Below, piece by piece: positions 1-7,678 of a stretch of DNA of 33,182 nucleotides. The position numbers and the translations under genes were made by a program. Source of the stretch: Candidatus Dadabacteria bacterium CSP1-2 (lineage in GTDB: Bacteria; Desulfobacterota_D; UBA1144; Nemesobacterales; CSP1-2); assembly GCA_001443445.1 (NCBI GenBank), contig LDXN01000007.1, positions 40,209-73,390 of the forward strand, in the 5' to 3' direction. The first letter of the stretch is position 1. Every line of letters begins with the position of its first letter. The notes below the pieces were generated by a model that searched no databases, was not told the DNA's origin, and saw only the letters and a program-made list of their open reading frames with translations.

Positions 1-2
1 CA

Positions 3-557
3 AAGCGCCCTCCAACCTCAAAGGAAGTAAAGGATCAGGTTGAAGTGTGGACATATTTATTTGAAAAGGATTATCGAGGTCAAAAGGATGAAGAAGGAAA
101 CTTTGATATACCTATTGTCATGCTTTTCGAGAAGGATAAACTAAACGAGATTAGATTCCCGGAGCGATTTCTTAAAGTTCTTTCCAAGCCATTGTTAGCT
201 AGAATGTTCGAATCAATGGGCAGTGCTGAAATTAACGAGTGGAATCGCAGTGCATCTTCTAAATTTGAGGGCAAGGATTCTATGGAGATTCCAAAAAAAG
301 AGCAAGTTACTCTAGTTCTTGGTAAGCCATTTTATAATAAAGACTCTAAAAGTGACTCTATATTCACATACAAATATAATCTAAAAAATGATGCAACCAA
401 CTCAAAAGGAAAGCAATTCAATCTATGGATCAAATTTGCTTTTAATCAATTAGACGAAAGGCTACTTAAAGTAGATGGAAACTTCAGCCGATTAAAGGTT
501 TCGATGGATTTTAATATTGAGAACTCCGATGAAAGTAAAACAAAAATCAGCAAATAA
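3..557 (+). CDS. BamE/SmpA-like protein, 5'-truncated (tentative)
   Basis: The reading frame is open to the left edge of the window (first whole codon at base 3), so the N-terminus, including any lipoprotein signal, is missing. The GTG at 45 is probably an internal valine and not the start. About 184 residues are visible. Two segments resemble the BamE/SmpA/OmlA fold: an early VWTYLFE strand followed by a strand pair with EKDKLNEIRF, and a later IPKKEQVTLVLGKP, the turn typical of the family, followed by FTYKYNL and LWIKFAF strands. This suggests a double BamE-like module. BamE-type proteins are small outer-membrane lipoproteins; here the assignment rests on motif resemblance only. The gene ends 6 bases before ispE and probably shares its transcript. 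A plain hypothetical protein is the alternative. Confidence 0.6.
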   Translation, partial: KRPPTSKEVKDQVEVWTYLFEKDYRGQKDEEGNFDIPIVMLFEKDKLNEIRFPERFLKVLSKPLLARMFESMGSAEINEWNRSASSKFEGKDSMEIPKKEQVTLVLGKPFYNKDSKSDSIFTYKYNLKNDATNSKGKQFNLWIKFAFNQLDERLLKVDGNFSRLKVSMDFNIENSDESKTKISK

Positions 558-563
558 ACTACC

Positions 564-1430
564 ATGCATTCTATTACCCTTCTTTCCCCGGCCAAAATCA
601 ATCTGACTCTTGAGGTAATTAGAAAACGTCAAGACGGGTATCACGACATCAGGTCAATAGTTCAACCCATAAATTTATTTGATGAGGTTAGGATTGAGGT
701 AGAGAAAGGAGATGGAATCACCCTCGAATCTACTGGGATTGAAATACCAAGAGGAAAAGAAAACCTTGCTTGGAGAGCGGCAGAGGTTTTTCTTAAAGAA
801 TGTGGAATTAGTTTAAAAATTAGAATCTTTATAAAGAAAAGGATTCCTGTGGGTGCCGGGCTTGGTGGTGGTAGCGGAAACGCCGCGGCGGTTCTTGTAG
901 GAATTAATAGAATTACAAACAAATTCAGTGAAGATGACCTCATTAGATTTTCATCCAAAATTGGTGCTGATGTTCCACTCTTTATCCATTGCAGGAGTTC
1001 CATCATTGAAGGTATTGGAGATAAGGTAACTCTCATAAGTAGCTTTCCACTCTTTTATTACGTTCTTCTAAACCCAGGATTTGAAGTCTCGACTAAGAGA
1101 ATCTATGAACTATGGGATGAGGCATTTAAGGAAGAGGGATTAATAAGAGACGGTATAGAACATAAAATTTCCCTTTTTAGGAGGGGTGAGTTCCCACTTA
1201 TAAATGATCTAGAGAAGTTGGCAATAGCTATTTATCCAGAAATAAAAAACCTTAGAGAGAAATTAATAAGCATGGATGTAGAAGCAGTATCAATGACAGG
1301 AAGCGGCCCGACTGTTTTTGGAGTTTTTAATGATGAGAAAAAGGCAAAAATGATTTACGACTATTTCAGAGATAGCACTAAATTCAAGGTCTTTTTCGCC
1401 CAGGGCATTTCAGGATGGCATAGATTATAA
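564..1430 (+). CDS. ispE: 4-diphosphocytidyl-2-C-methyl-D-erythritol kinase
   Basis: IspE phosphorylates CDP-methylerythritol with ATP, the fourth step of the cytosolic MEP pathway to isopentenyl diphosphate. The 288-residue product has the usual family length. It shows the substrate-binding SPAKINL at 8-14 (K11), the GHMP-kinase ATP loop PVGAGLGGGSGNAAA at 95-109, GADVPLF with the catalytic Asp136, and the C-terminal GHMP motif MTGSGPT at 244-250. No good Shine-Dalgarno sequence precedes the ATG, but the start gives the exact family N-terminus and lies 6 bases after the preceding gene, so translation is probably coupled. IspD and IspF, the flanking steps, are encoded on the other strand near 11.3-12.7 kb. 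Confidence 0.96.
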   Translation: MHSITLLSPAKINLTLEVIRKRQDGYHDIRSIVQPINLFDEVRIEVEKGDGITLESTGIEIPRGKENLAWRAAEVFLKECGISLKIRIFIKKRIPVGAGLGGGSGNAAAVLVGINRITNKFSEDDLIRFSSKIGADVPLFIHCRSSIIEGIGDKVTLISSFPLFYYVLLNPGFEVSTKRIYELWDEAFKEEGLIRDGIEHKISLFRRGEFPLINDLEKLAIAIYPEIKNLREKLISMDVEAVSMTGSGPTVFGVFNDEKKAKMIYDYFRDSTKFKVFFAQGISGWHRL

Positions 1431-1467
1431 ATGCTGTATTTACTTTATTTGCCTTGTTAGGGAATGC

Positions 1468-1496
1468 TTGGTAAGATTTTAATCAACTATTTTAAT
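1468..1496 (+). promoter_or_regulatory. Likely sigma-70 promoter of tRNA-Gln
   Basis: TTGGTA (1468-1473), 17 bases, then TTTAAT (1491-1496). Transcription would start near 1503, about 45 bases before the mature tRNA. Pattern match only. Confidence 0.4.
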
Positions 1497-1548
1497 ATAG
1501 CGTCTATTCATTTTTAGTTTTTATAAAAATCTCGGAAATCATAATTGA

Positions 1549-1622
1549 TGGGGCGTCGTCTAATGGCAGGACTCGGGCCTTTGGAGCCCGCTATGGTGGT
1601 TCGAGTCCACCCGCCCCAGCCA
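1549..1622 (+). tRNA. tRNA-Gln (anticodon TTG)
   Basis: A full cloverleaf can be folded by hand. The acceptor stem TGGGGCG (1549-1555) pairs perfectly with CGCCCCA (1612-1618). There is a short D stem GTC/GAC (1558-1560, 1570-1572), an anticodon stem CGGGC/GCCCG (1574-1578, 1586-1590) with loop CTTTGGA giving anticodon TTG at 1581-1583, and a T stem GGTGG/CCACC with loop TTCGAGT. The discriminator is G1619 and the CCA end is encoded (1620-1622). The U1-A72 start of the acceptor stem is typical of glutamine tRNAs. Confidence 0.96.
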
Positions 1623-1718
1623 GCATAGATGATGAATTCATTCTATTCATATAAAAATTTATTGTTTCAAAGAAGGCTTTCCATGGATACCCCCCCTTTT
1701 TGCGCTCCCTCAGACTAC

Positions 1719-1937
1719 TCATGCTTTCCTTGCTTTTAATGTTCCGGTCAAGGCGAGTCTTCCGTGAGTTGGGTAGTGGTAAGCTGAGTTGTACTTCTTT
1801 TTATTCTCGGTTGTACTGTTAAGCCCATTGTAGCAATCAAGACAAACTAAATTCCCATCGAGGTGGGTATCACGGAATTCTCCTTTAGCAATTGGCTTCA
1901 TACAAAAGCGGCATGTTCCTACCTTTTTATGTTTCAT
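1719..1937 (-). CDS. Small CxxC-CxxC zinc-binding protein
   Basis: A 72-residue, basic protein with two cysteine pairs, CRFC at 9-12 and CLDC at 32-35, spaced like a zinc ribbon or treble-clef knuckle. The tail is rich in Lys, Tyr and His. A good ribosome-binding site (GAGAGG) sits just before the ATG, and the gene follows the sigma factor on the same strand with a 55-base gap, so the two may be cotranscribed. The paired cysteines and the ribosome-binding site argue that it is real; an overlapping plus-strand frame at 1892-2110 has neither. Its function is unknown. A zinc-bound regulator or ribosome-associated factor would fit, but nothing in the sequence decides this. Confidence 0.7.
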   Translation of the reverse strand: MKHKKVGTCRFCMKPIAKGEFRDTHLDGNLVCLDCYNGLNSTTENKKKYNSAYHYPTHGRLALTGTLKARKA

Positions 1938-1992
1938 TCAACCTCTCTGATTCAGTTGTTTCTGTTAGCATAAATCATAAAACCCTCTTCAT

Positions 1993-3198
1993 TTATTCGA
2001 GAAAGCTTTTAAGCAGTATTCCTATCTCCGATTCTTCTATTTTTTCAAGCGCACGCCGTTCAATCTGCCTGATTCTCTCTCTAGTTAAGTTAAATTGCTT
2101 TCCAACTTGATCGAGCGTATGTTCGGCTTCATAGCCGATACCAAATCTCATCCTGACTATCTGTTCCTCTCTTGGATTAAGCGTTGATAAGGCTTCTTTA
2201 ATCCTCACTGAAAGATTGGTCTTTGCTACAACTGAATCCGCGATAAAGGAATGTTCGTCGGGTATAAATTCTTTGAGGGTGGTTTCCGCATCACTAATGA
2301 TAGGGGCGTCAAGTGAGGCTGCATACTTCGTAGATTCTAAAACTCGCTTTACCGATTTTAAAGATATTCCCGATTTCTTAGATATCTCCTCAGGAAGAGG
2401 TTTCCTCTCATTCTCGTTGGATAGCATGGAACTCGCTTTGTGAACCTTGGTTGCCTGCTCAAGTACATAAACTGGCACCTTTATACTTCCAGTCTGCTCG
2501 AGTATAGCCCTCGACATTCCTTGGTTTATCCACCAGGAGGCGTATGTAGAAAATTTGAATCCACGTGTATGGTCAAACCTGTCAACAGCCTTCATAAGAC
2601 CAATATTCCCCTCCTGAATTAGATCGGTAAGAGGGAGTCCACGTCCCAAGTATCTTTTCGTAAAGATTAAAACCAGTCTGAGATTTGCTTTTATAAACCT
2701 TGCTTTGAGGGCTTTTACCGTCTTTGAATATAATTCTAAAAGGGTAATAAGCCTCTTTGCTACTTTCGTTTTGCTTCCTCCATTCAAGATCACCTTAAGG
2801 TTTTCTCGTGTTAATTCTTTATAACGTTCTTCTAGGTTTGTACCAAGAAGCTTCTCTAAAGTAGCTTTTATCACTCTTACTCTTGCCTCACAGCTTTTAA
2901 TCTTCGCTGCAGTCTCAATTTCCTTTTTAGGGGTGAAAAGACGTTCTTGTCCCACCTCTTTGATGTATGATTGTAGGAGTCTAATATCCTCGTTTGGAGC
3001 TGTTTCTTTCCTGTTTTTCTTTAGAGAGCCATTCTTTTGAGTCTCAATTTGAATCTCAATTTCTGGATCGGCTATATCCAAGAGCGATACGTTCCCAAAC
3101 TCAATTGGATTAATAATCTCATCCCGTCCGTAATTTTCCTCGAATTCACCAATTGGCCACTTCTCAAACGCACTACTAAGTGCTGTATCTTTTGCCAT
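1993..3198 (-). CDS. RNA polymerase sigma factor, sigma-70 family (RpoD/RpoS-like)
   Basis: This is a promoter-recognition subunit of RNA polymerase, 401 residues. Region 1.2 lies at about 70-103. A short non-conserved insert follows (about 110-160). Region 2 is at about 165-240, with DLIQEGNIGLMKAVDRFD and the GFKFSTYASWWINQ melting segment; region 3 is at 245-320. Region 4 is at 325-390, with the helix-turn-helix LDQVGKQFNLTRERIRQIE. It lacks the acidic region 1.1 of primary sigma factors, so a group 2 (RpoS-like) role is likely, though a compact RpoD cannot be excluded. Region 2.4 departs from the near-universal WWIRQ and QARTIR patterns, reading WWINQ and QTGSIK. No gene symbol is given because the group is uncertain. 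Confidence 0.92.
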   Translation of the reverse strand: MAKDTALSSAFEKWPIGEFEENYGRDEIINPIEFGNVSLLDIADPEIEIQIETQKNGSLKKNRKETAPNEDIRLLQSYIKEVGQERLFTPKKEIETAAKIKSCEARVRVIKATLEKLLGTNLEERYKELTRENLKVILNGGSKTKVAKRLITLLELYSKTVKALKARFIKANLRLVLIFTKRYLGRGLPLTDLIQEGNIGLMKAVDRFDHTRGFKFSTYASWWINQGMSRAILEQTGSIKVPVYVLEQATKVHKASSMLSNENERKPLPEEISKKSGISLKSVKRVLESTKYAASLDAPIISDAETTLKEFIPDEHSFIADSVVAKTNLSVRIKEALSTLNPREEQIVRMRFGIGYEAEHTLDQVGKQFNLTRERIRQIERRALEKIEESEIGILLKSFLE

Positions 3199-3553
3199 TA
3201 TCTTATTTAGTCCTTATCAGCATTAAATTTTTGAATCACCCATAATTCCATAATACGTTTAGAATGCCTATAGCACTGTTTCAGCTCATTGATATAAAGT
3301 TGATGATCGTTCTGCCATCTGATAAATGTCTCTCATACGGTCTTAAGCTTTGTCTTCACCACAGACGAATCAAAATCCCAGATGAAAACCTTCCCAACAG
3401 GGCAAGAGAACCTCTTATGTTTTCCCACCTCCTTCTAGATACATCGAGGGCCTTGCCTATCATTTCGCCCTTCCCATATTATTTCTTAGTTCTATGCAAT
3501 TATTGTTCTAGAAAGGTGTTGGAAAAGAATTCCAAGAAGCAAGAAGAAAACAG
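3199..3553. other. Intergenic stretch between sigma factor and csp terminator
   Basis: About 355 bases without a convincing gene. It must contain the promoter of the minus-strand sigma factor, but no clean -35/-10 pair was found. A 102-codon plus-strand frame (3264-3572) has no ribosome-binding site and runs into the csp terminator. Confidence 0.5.
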
Positions 3554-3581
3554 AAATGCTCCTCTTCTATGAGGAGCATTT
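3554..3581 (-). terminator. Rho-independent terminator of the cold-shock gene
   Basis: Read on the minus strand, an 11-bp perfect stem (AAATGCTCCTC/GAGGAGCATTT) with a 6-base loop starts at the csp stop codon. It is followed by the T-rich tail CTGTTTTCTTCTT. This is the clearest terminator in the window. Confidence 0.88.
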
Positions 3582-3795
3582 ACGCTTTTACACGCACATT
3601 TACAGCACGAGGTCCTTTGGTTCGAGAGTCCTTTGGATTTTTTTCAACATCAAACTCTACGAGCTGACCCTCCATTAAGGATTCAAAATCTGGACCTTGA
3701 ACAGCTGTCCGATGGAAAAATATTTCTCTTCCATCCTCAGCTCGAATAAATCCGAATCCTCTATCCTTTATTAATTTTTTAATCGTTCCATTCAT
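3580..3795 (-). CDS. Cold-shock-domain protein (CspA family)
   Basis: A 71-residue single cold-shock domain, the normal length for CspA-type RNA chaperones that bind single-stranded RNA or DNA in the cytoplasm. The nucleic-acid-binding motifs are present: RNP1 RGFGFI at 12-17 and RNP2 IFFH at 25-28. The C-terminal half has KGPRAVNVRV, also typical. An AGAGG ribosome-binding site lies 7 bases before the ATG. A strong terminator begins at the stop codon, so the gene is a single-gene transcript. A candidate promoter at 4022-4051 would give a leader of roughly 220 bases, in keeping with the long temperature-responsive leaders of many csp genes; that last point is inference from the family. Confidence 0.96.
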   Translation of the reverse strand: MNGTIKKLIKDRGFGFIRAEDGREIFFHRTAVQGPDFESLMEGQLVEFDVEKNPKDSRTKGPRAVNVRVKA

Positions 3796-4021
3796 GGCTT
3801 TGCCTCTTTGTAGCAGTCATACTAGACGACTCCTGTTTACACACATTTTATCTATCATTGTTTTTTTACTACACCCTGCTTATTTCTCAAAAGCTTTGTC
3901 TGATCTATCCAGACCCTTCTTTCAATTAAAAATAGCTAAATCTGCTACCCCTCTTAACCTCACACCATTTACTATATTGTTAAACTCTACTAGATTATTG
4001 TTATATTATCAAGTTTTTTCT

Positions 4022-4051
4022 TTTATATCTAAAACTGTTTTACGCCGTCAA
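4022..4051 (-). promoter_or_regulatory. Candidate sigma-70 promoter for csp
   Basis: On the minus strand TTGACG (4051-4046), 18 bases, TATAAA (4027-4022). The implied start near 4015 gives a csp leader of about 220 bases. Pattern match only. Confidence 0.42.
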
Positions 4052-4143
4052 GACGCTCCTCATGAAATAGGACTCTTTAATAAACGTTCTCAGGCAAGTA
4101 TTAAATGGGATAACAACACTATATACAAGGGATTTTTTTACCC

Positions 4144-4171
4144 TTGACATATTTTAAATATCGTCTATATT
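4144..4171 (+). promoter_or_regulatory. Sigma-70 promoter for pcrA
   Basis: Consensus TTGACA (4144-4149), 16 bases, TATATT (4166-4171). Start near 4178, leaving a leader of about 195 bases before the helicase ATG. The hairpin CAAGGG-9-CCCTTG (4126-4146) overlaps the -35 box and could be an operator. Confidence 0.55.
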
Positions 4172-4199
4172 CGATACGCAAAGGAATTTTCCACAAATA

Positions 4200-4220
4200 C
4201 TTTTACTGATTTAGTAAAAG
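4200..4220. repeat. Perfect inverted repeat in the pcrA leader
   Basis: CTTTTACT, GATTT, AGTAAAAG: 8-bp perfect arms around a 5-base centre, about 20-40 bases downstream of the predicted transcription start. It could be an operator or an mRNA hairpin; it has no T-run to act as a terminator. Confidence 0.5.
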
Positions 4221-4374
4221 TAATTAAACATAATTATTAGGAGTATTATGGTTTGGACATAAAGCGGGAAGATAAGAAAGGGTCTATAAGCTTCCCCTGA
4301 CTAGTTATTGTCTATATCCCTTTATATTTGCATGGGTTTTAATTTATCTGCTTTTCAACATATGGGGGCTTAAT

Positions 4375-6531
4375 ATGGAATCAGATATTCTAAACGACGT
4401 TAATCCATTCCAGAGAGAAGCTGTTACACACCCTGAGGGTCCGGTGCTTGCTCTTGCTGGTGCTGGCTCAGGCAAAACCAGAATAATAACTTATAGAATC
4501 GCTTATCTTATTAAGGAAAAGGGTGTATCGCCTACTAATATTCTAGCTGTTACATTCACTAACAAAGCAGCGAACGAGATGAAAGAGAGGGTGCATCGCC
4601 TCGTAGCTAAAGATGCGCATGAATTATGGATAGGTACTTTTCATTCGGTTTGCTTAAGAATTCTGAAGAAGGAAATAGATAAACTCGATGGTTTTAGAAG
4701 GGATTTTATAATATACGATGAAGTAGATCAGATAAAACTTATAAGAGAATGCATGAATAAGCTAGGATTTAGCGAGCGGATATCTGATCCAAGATCAGTG
4801 CGCTCTCAGATAGACTGCGCTAAAAACAAAGGACAAAGCCCCTGGGACTTTGGCGCTAGTATCTATGATGAGAGGATTTCCAGGGTTTATCATATTTATG
4901 AACAAGAGCTTAGACGTGCGAACGCACTTGATTTTGGAGATCTGCTTGATTTTACCGCCACTTTATTTGAGAAAAGACCTGATGTGCTTGATAAATACCA
5001 GAACCAGTTCCATCACATCCTTGTTGATGAGTATCAGGACACAAATCATATTCAGTACAAGATTGTAAAATTGCTCTCAGAAAAACATAGAAACGTGTTT
5101 GTTGTTGGCGATGACAATCAATCCATCTATGGATGGCGCGGGGCTGATATAACAAACATTCTTAACTTTGAAAGTGATTTTCCCGATGCAAAGGTTGTAA
5201 AGCTTGAACAAAACTATAGATCAACTAAAAACATACTGAGGGCGGCAAATGCAGTAATATTAAGAAACAGATATAGGCGTGATAAAAGGCTATGGACCGA
5301 AAATACAGAAGGTTCCGCGGTTGTTTATTATGAGGCTCACGATGAGAGGGATGAAGCAAGATACGTCGCCTCACAGATTGAATATGAAAGAACCACTAAT
5401 GGACGCTTATACGGTGATTTTGCCGTATTTTATAGAACAAACAACCAATCACGTGTGATAGAAGAGGAGTTTGTGCATCAAGGAATTCCTTACAACATAG
5501 TAGGTGGGGTTGGTTTTTACGAGCGGGCTGAAATCAAAGATATCATGGCGTATCTAAGGGTTATAGCAAATCCATTAGATGAAATTAGCCTGAGACGTAT
5601 TATCAACGTTCCATCTAGAGGAATAGGGAAGGGAACTATAGGGACGTTGGAGAAGATAGCTCAAGAAAGGGATATTTCATTATTTGATGCTACCGAGCTT
5701 GCTATAAAGAATGAGCTACTTTCTAAGAAGGCGCTAGCCAGTCTCGAGAAATTTTATAACCTAATTAATGAGCTTATTAAGCTTTCGCAAAGGCTCTCGA
5801 TTGGAAGGCTTCTCGATAAGATCCTTGAGAAGACAAATTACCTCGAGTTGCTTGAACATGATGAGGAAAGACGAGATAACCTTGGGGAGATTTTAACACT
5901 TGCGGCAGAATTCAAGAAAGAAGAAGCAAATAACAGCATTCACGATTTTCTTGACTGGATTACGCTTTCAAGCGATGTGGACAGATTTAATGAAAAGGCC
6001 GATAAGGTTACTCTTATGACACTACATTGTGCTAAGGGGCTTGAGTTCTCTATAGTTTTTATTGTTGGGATGGAGGAGAGTCTATTTCCTCACATTAAAT
6101 CCCTTGGAAATGGAAGGCTAATAGAAGAAGAAAGAAGGCTCTGCTATGTGGGCATCACTAGGTCAAAGGAGAAGATCTATCTCACAAGCACATCTAAAAG
6201 AAGACTTTTCGGGGTGGAGCACAGATCGATTCCTTCACGGTTTGTTATTGAGATCCCGAGGAAGCTTCTTCAATGGGAAAGCTATCAAACTAATTTCGGA
6301 GAAGTGACATTTAAGAAACATGACAACGATCAAATACGAGTTGACGGAAACGGATTTCCTAAGAATGGCGATGGATATGTAATTGGGGAAAACGTAATAC
6401 ATCCTTCATTCGGACAGGGTGTGGTAAAGAGGGTGGAGGGGTTAGGTGACGAAGCGAAGGTGGTTATCTCTTTCCATGATCATGGGGAGAAAAAGATTAT
6501 GGCAAGCTTCCTAGGGCTTAAAAAGATTTAA
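4375..6531 (+). CDS. pcrA: ATP-dependent 3'-5' DNA helicase, UvrD/PcrA family
   Basis: A superfamily 1A helicase that unwinds DNA during repair and replication restart and can clear RecA filaments. The 718 residues carry the full motif set: Q motif near 12, Walker A AGAGSGKT at 28-35, motif Ia AVTFTNKAANEM at 58-69, GTFHS at 87-91, Walker B VDEYQDT at 217-223, motif III GDDNQSIYGWRGAD at 245-258, NYRST near 280, motif V MTLHCAKGLEF near 547 and motif VI VGITRSKEKIYL near 592. The C-terminus (about 665-718, HPSFGQGVVKRVEG) is the Tudor-like domain that in PcrA binds RNA polymerase, which favours PcrA/UvrD over Rep. It stands alone with its own promoter and long leader. A GGGGG ribosome-binding site precedes the ATG. 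Confidence 0.95.
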   Translation: MESDILNDVNPFQREAVTHPEGPVLALAGAGSGKTRIITYRIAYLIKEKGVSPTNILAVTFTNKAANEMKERVHRLVAKDAHELWIGTFHSVCLRILKKEIDKLDGFRRDFIIYDEVDQIKLIRECMNKLGFSERISDPRSVRSQIDCAKNKGQSPWDFGASIYDERISRVYHIYEQELRRANALDFGDLLDFTATLFEKRPDVLDKYQNQFHHILVDEYQDTNHIQYKIVKLLSEKHRNVFVVGDDNQSIYGWRGADITNILNFESDFPDAKVVKLEQNYRSTKNILRAANAVILRNRYRRDKRLWTENTEGSAVVYYEAHDERDEARYVASQIEYERTTNGRLYGDFAVFYRTNNQSRVIEEEFVHQGIPYNIVGGVGFYERAEIKDIMAYLRVIANPLDEISLRRIINVPSRGIGKGTIGTLEKIAQERDISLFDATELAIKNELLSKKALASLEKFYNLINELIKLSQRLSIGRLLDKILEKTNYLELLEHDEERRDNLGEILTLAAEFKKEEANNSIHDFLDWITLSSDVDRFNEKADKVTLMTLHCAKGLEFSIVFIVGMEESLFPHIKSLGNGRLIEEERRLCYVGITRSKEKIYLTSTSKRRLFGVEHRSIPSRFVIEIPRKLLQWESYQTNFGEVTFKKHDNDQIRVDGNGFPKNGDGYVIGENVIHPSFGQGVVKRVEGLGDEAKVVISFHDHGEKKIMASFLGLKKI

Positions 6532-6771
6532 CCCTCTGAATCTCAAGTGGCATATTAATATTTTGTGGGTCCAGCCTATATTTTGGTTAGAAATGTTTGT
6601 CATAAATCAGACTATAATAATTATAACTCCCCTTTATTATTTACTACTCTTCTGATCAAATAAAAGTGGATTATTCCCCTTTCAAAACCACGGAAGTATC
6701 AGTTGATTTACTTAAGCAATTAATTCCTCTTCCGGTTTGCCGCCAATATTAGTGATAATTGCTCGAGGATC

Positions 6772-7383
6772 TCATTTCGCAGCAGCGTAATTTTTGGCTA
6801 CCTGTTCCCAGTTAACTACATTCCACCATGCCCCAATATAGTCTGCACGGCGGTTTTGATATTTAAGATAGTAGGCGTGCTCCCAAACGTCCAAACCAAG
6901 AATAGGCTTAAGACCATCGGAAATAGGGTTATCTTGATTTGGGGTTGAATTTACGACTAGTTTACCGCTTTTATCAACACAAAGCCAGGCCCACCCGCTT
7001 CCAAAGCGACCGGCGGCGGATTTGGAAAACTGATCTTTAAAACTGGCGAAATCCCCAAACGCGGATTTAATAGTAGCTACCAGATCACCCTTAGGTTCCC
7101 CTCCGCCATGGGAACTCATCATGGGCCAAAACATACTATGGTTAAGATGACCTCCACCATTGTTACGTACAGCGGTGCGAATGTCTTCGGGTATGGCGTT
7201 TAAATCTTTAATCAATTCCTCAACACTCTTGGTTTGCAGATTGTGATGCTTTTCTAGAGCCGCATTCAGGTTATTTACATAAGTCTGATGGTGTTTCGTG
7301 TGATGGATCTCCATTGTACGTGCGTCAATATGCGGTTCTAATGCGTCATAGCTATAAGGTAATTTTGTTAATTCGTATGGCAT
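6772..7383 (-). CDS. sodA: Superoxide dismutase, manganese type
   Basis: This enzyme converts superoxide to oxygen and hydrogen peroxide in the cytoplasm. The 203-residue product has all four metal ligands: His27, His82 (in [11 protein letters not shown]), Asp165 and His169 (in DVWEHAYY). Gly78 in that motif and Gln150 in TPNQDNP are the placements typical of Mn rather than Fe enzymes; iron enzymes take the outer-sphere Gln from the earlier position. Metal preference remains inference. A strong AAAGGAGGG ribosome-binding site (7391-7399) precedes the ATG, and a consensus promoter lies at 7505-7533. The gene is monocistronic, convergent with pcrA and divergent from the MlaF-like gene. The 240-base convergent gap contains no clear terminator. 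Confidence 0.96.
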   Translation of the reverse strand: MPYELTKLPYSYDALEPHIDARTMEIHHTKHHQTYVNNLNAALEKHHNLQTKSVEELIKDLNAIPEDIRTAVRNNGGGHLNHSMFWPMMSSHGGGEPKGDLVATIKSAFGDFASFKDQFSKSAAGRFGSGWAWLCVDKSGKLVVNSTPNQDNPISDGLKPILGLDVWEHAYYLKYQNRRADYIGAWWNVVNWEQVAKNYAAAK

Positions 7384-7504
7384 ATTTTATCCCTCCTTTC
7401 AGAGTTTTATTTTTGAGCAATTATGTAACGTAAACTGCACACACCATTTAGAGATTGTAAATAAAAAATTTTTAGACAAATAGATATGCTTTAGTAATAA
7501 AACT

Positions 7505-7533
7505 AGTGTAACTTTTTAATTAATATGTGTCAA
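7505..7533 (-). promoter_or_regulatory. Sigma-70 promoter for sodA
   Basis: On the minus strand TTGACA (7533-7528), 17 bases, TACACT (7510-7505). Transcription would start near 7498, giving a leader of about 115 bases. It stands about 30 bases from the divergent promoter of the MlaF-like gene. Confidence 0.55.
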
Positions 7534-7563
7534 AAGAAATAGCCAGATTCTAATTTGTTGTTT

Positions 7564-7592
7564 TTGACAAACTAGCATTAGGTAATTAGACT
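7564..7592 (+). promoter_or_regulatory. Sigma-70 promoter for the MlaF-like gene
   Basis: TTGACA (7564-7569), 17 bases, TAGACT (7587-7592), with a predicted start near 7599 and a leader of about 80 bases. Confidence 0.5.
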
Positions 7593-7678
7593 CATTTTAG
7601 AATTTAAAGTGAGCCGAATCCGCTGATATATAAATACACCATTCATGTTTCTATTCCTGATTAAGTAGGTAATTAAGG

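Larger units (their letters stand above)
3796..4374. other. Divergent regulatory region between csp and pcrA
   Basis: This 579-base stretch has no supported gene; the plus-strand frame 3794-4147 looks accidental. It holds a minus-strand promoter for csp (4022-4051) and a plus-strand promoter for pcrA (4144-4171). It also contains inverted repeats at 4126-4146 (CAAGGG/CCCTTG, overlapping the -35 box) and 4200-4220 (CTTTTACT/AGTAAAAG), plus a four-codon frame with an AGGAG site at 4239-4262. Confidence 0.6.

Noticed and set aside
1892-2110. 72-codon plus-strand frame
   Set aside because: Antisense to the zinc protein and the sigma factor, both of which have clear motifs.
3264-3572. 102-codon plus-strand frame
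   Set aside because: No ribosome-binding site, no recognisable family, and its end lies in the csp terminator.
3794-4147. 117-codon plus-strand frame
   Set aside because: Overlaps both promoters, lacks a ribosome-binding site and its product is an unstructured hydrophobic mix.
6716-6762. GCAATTA/TAATTGC repeat after sodA as a terminator
   Set aside because: Only 7 bp with a 33-base loop and no T-run.
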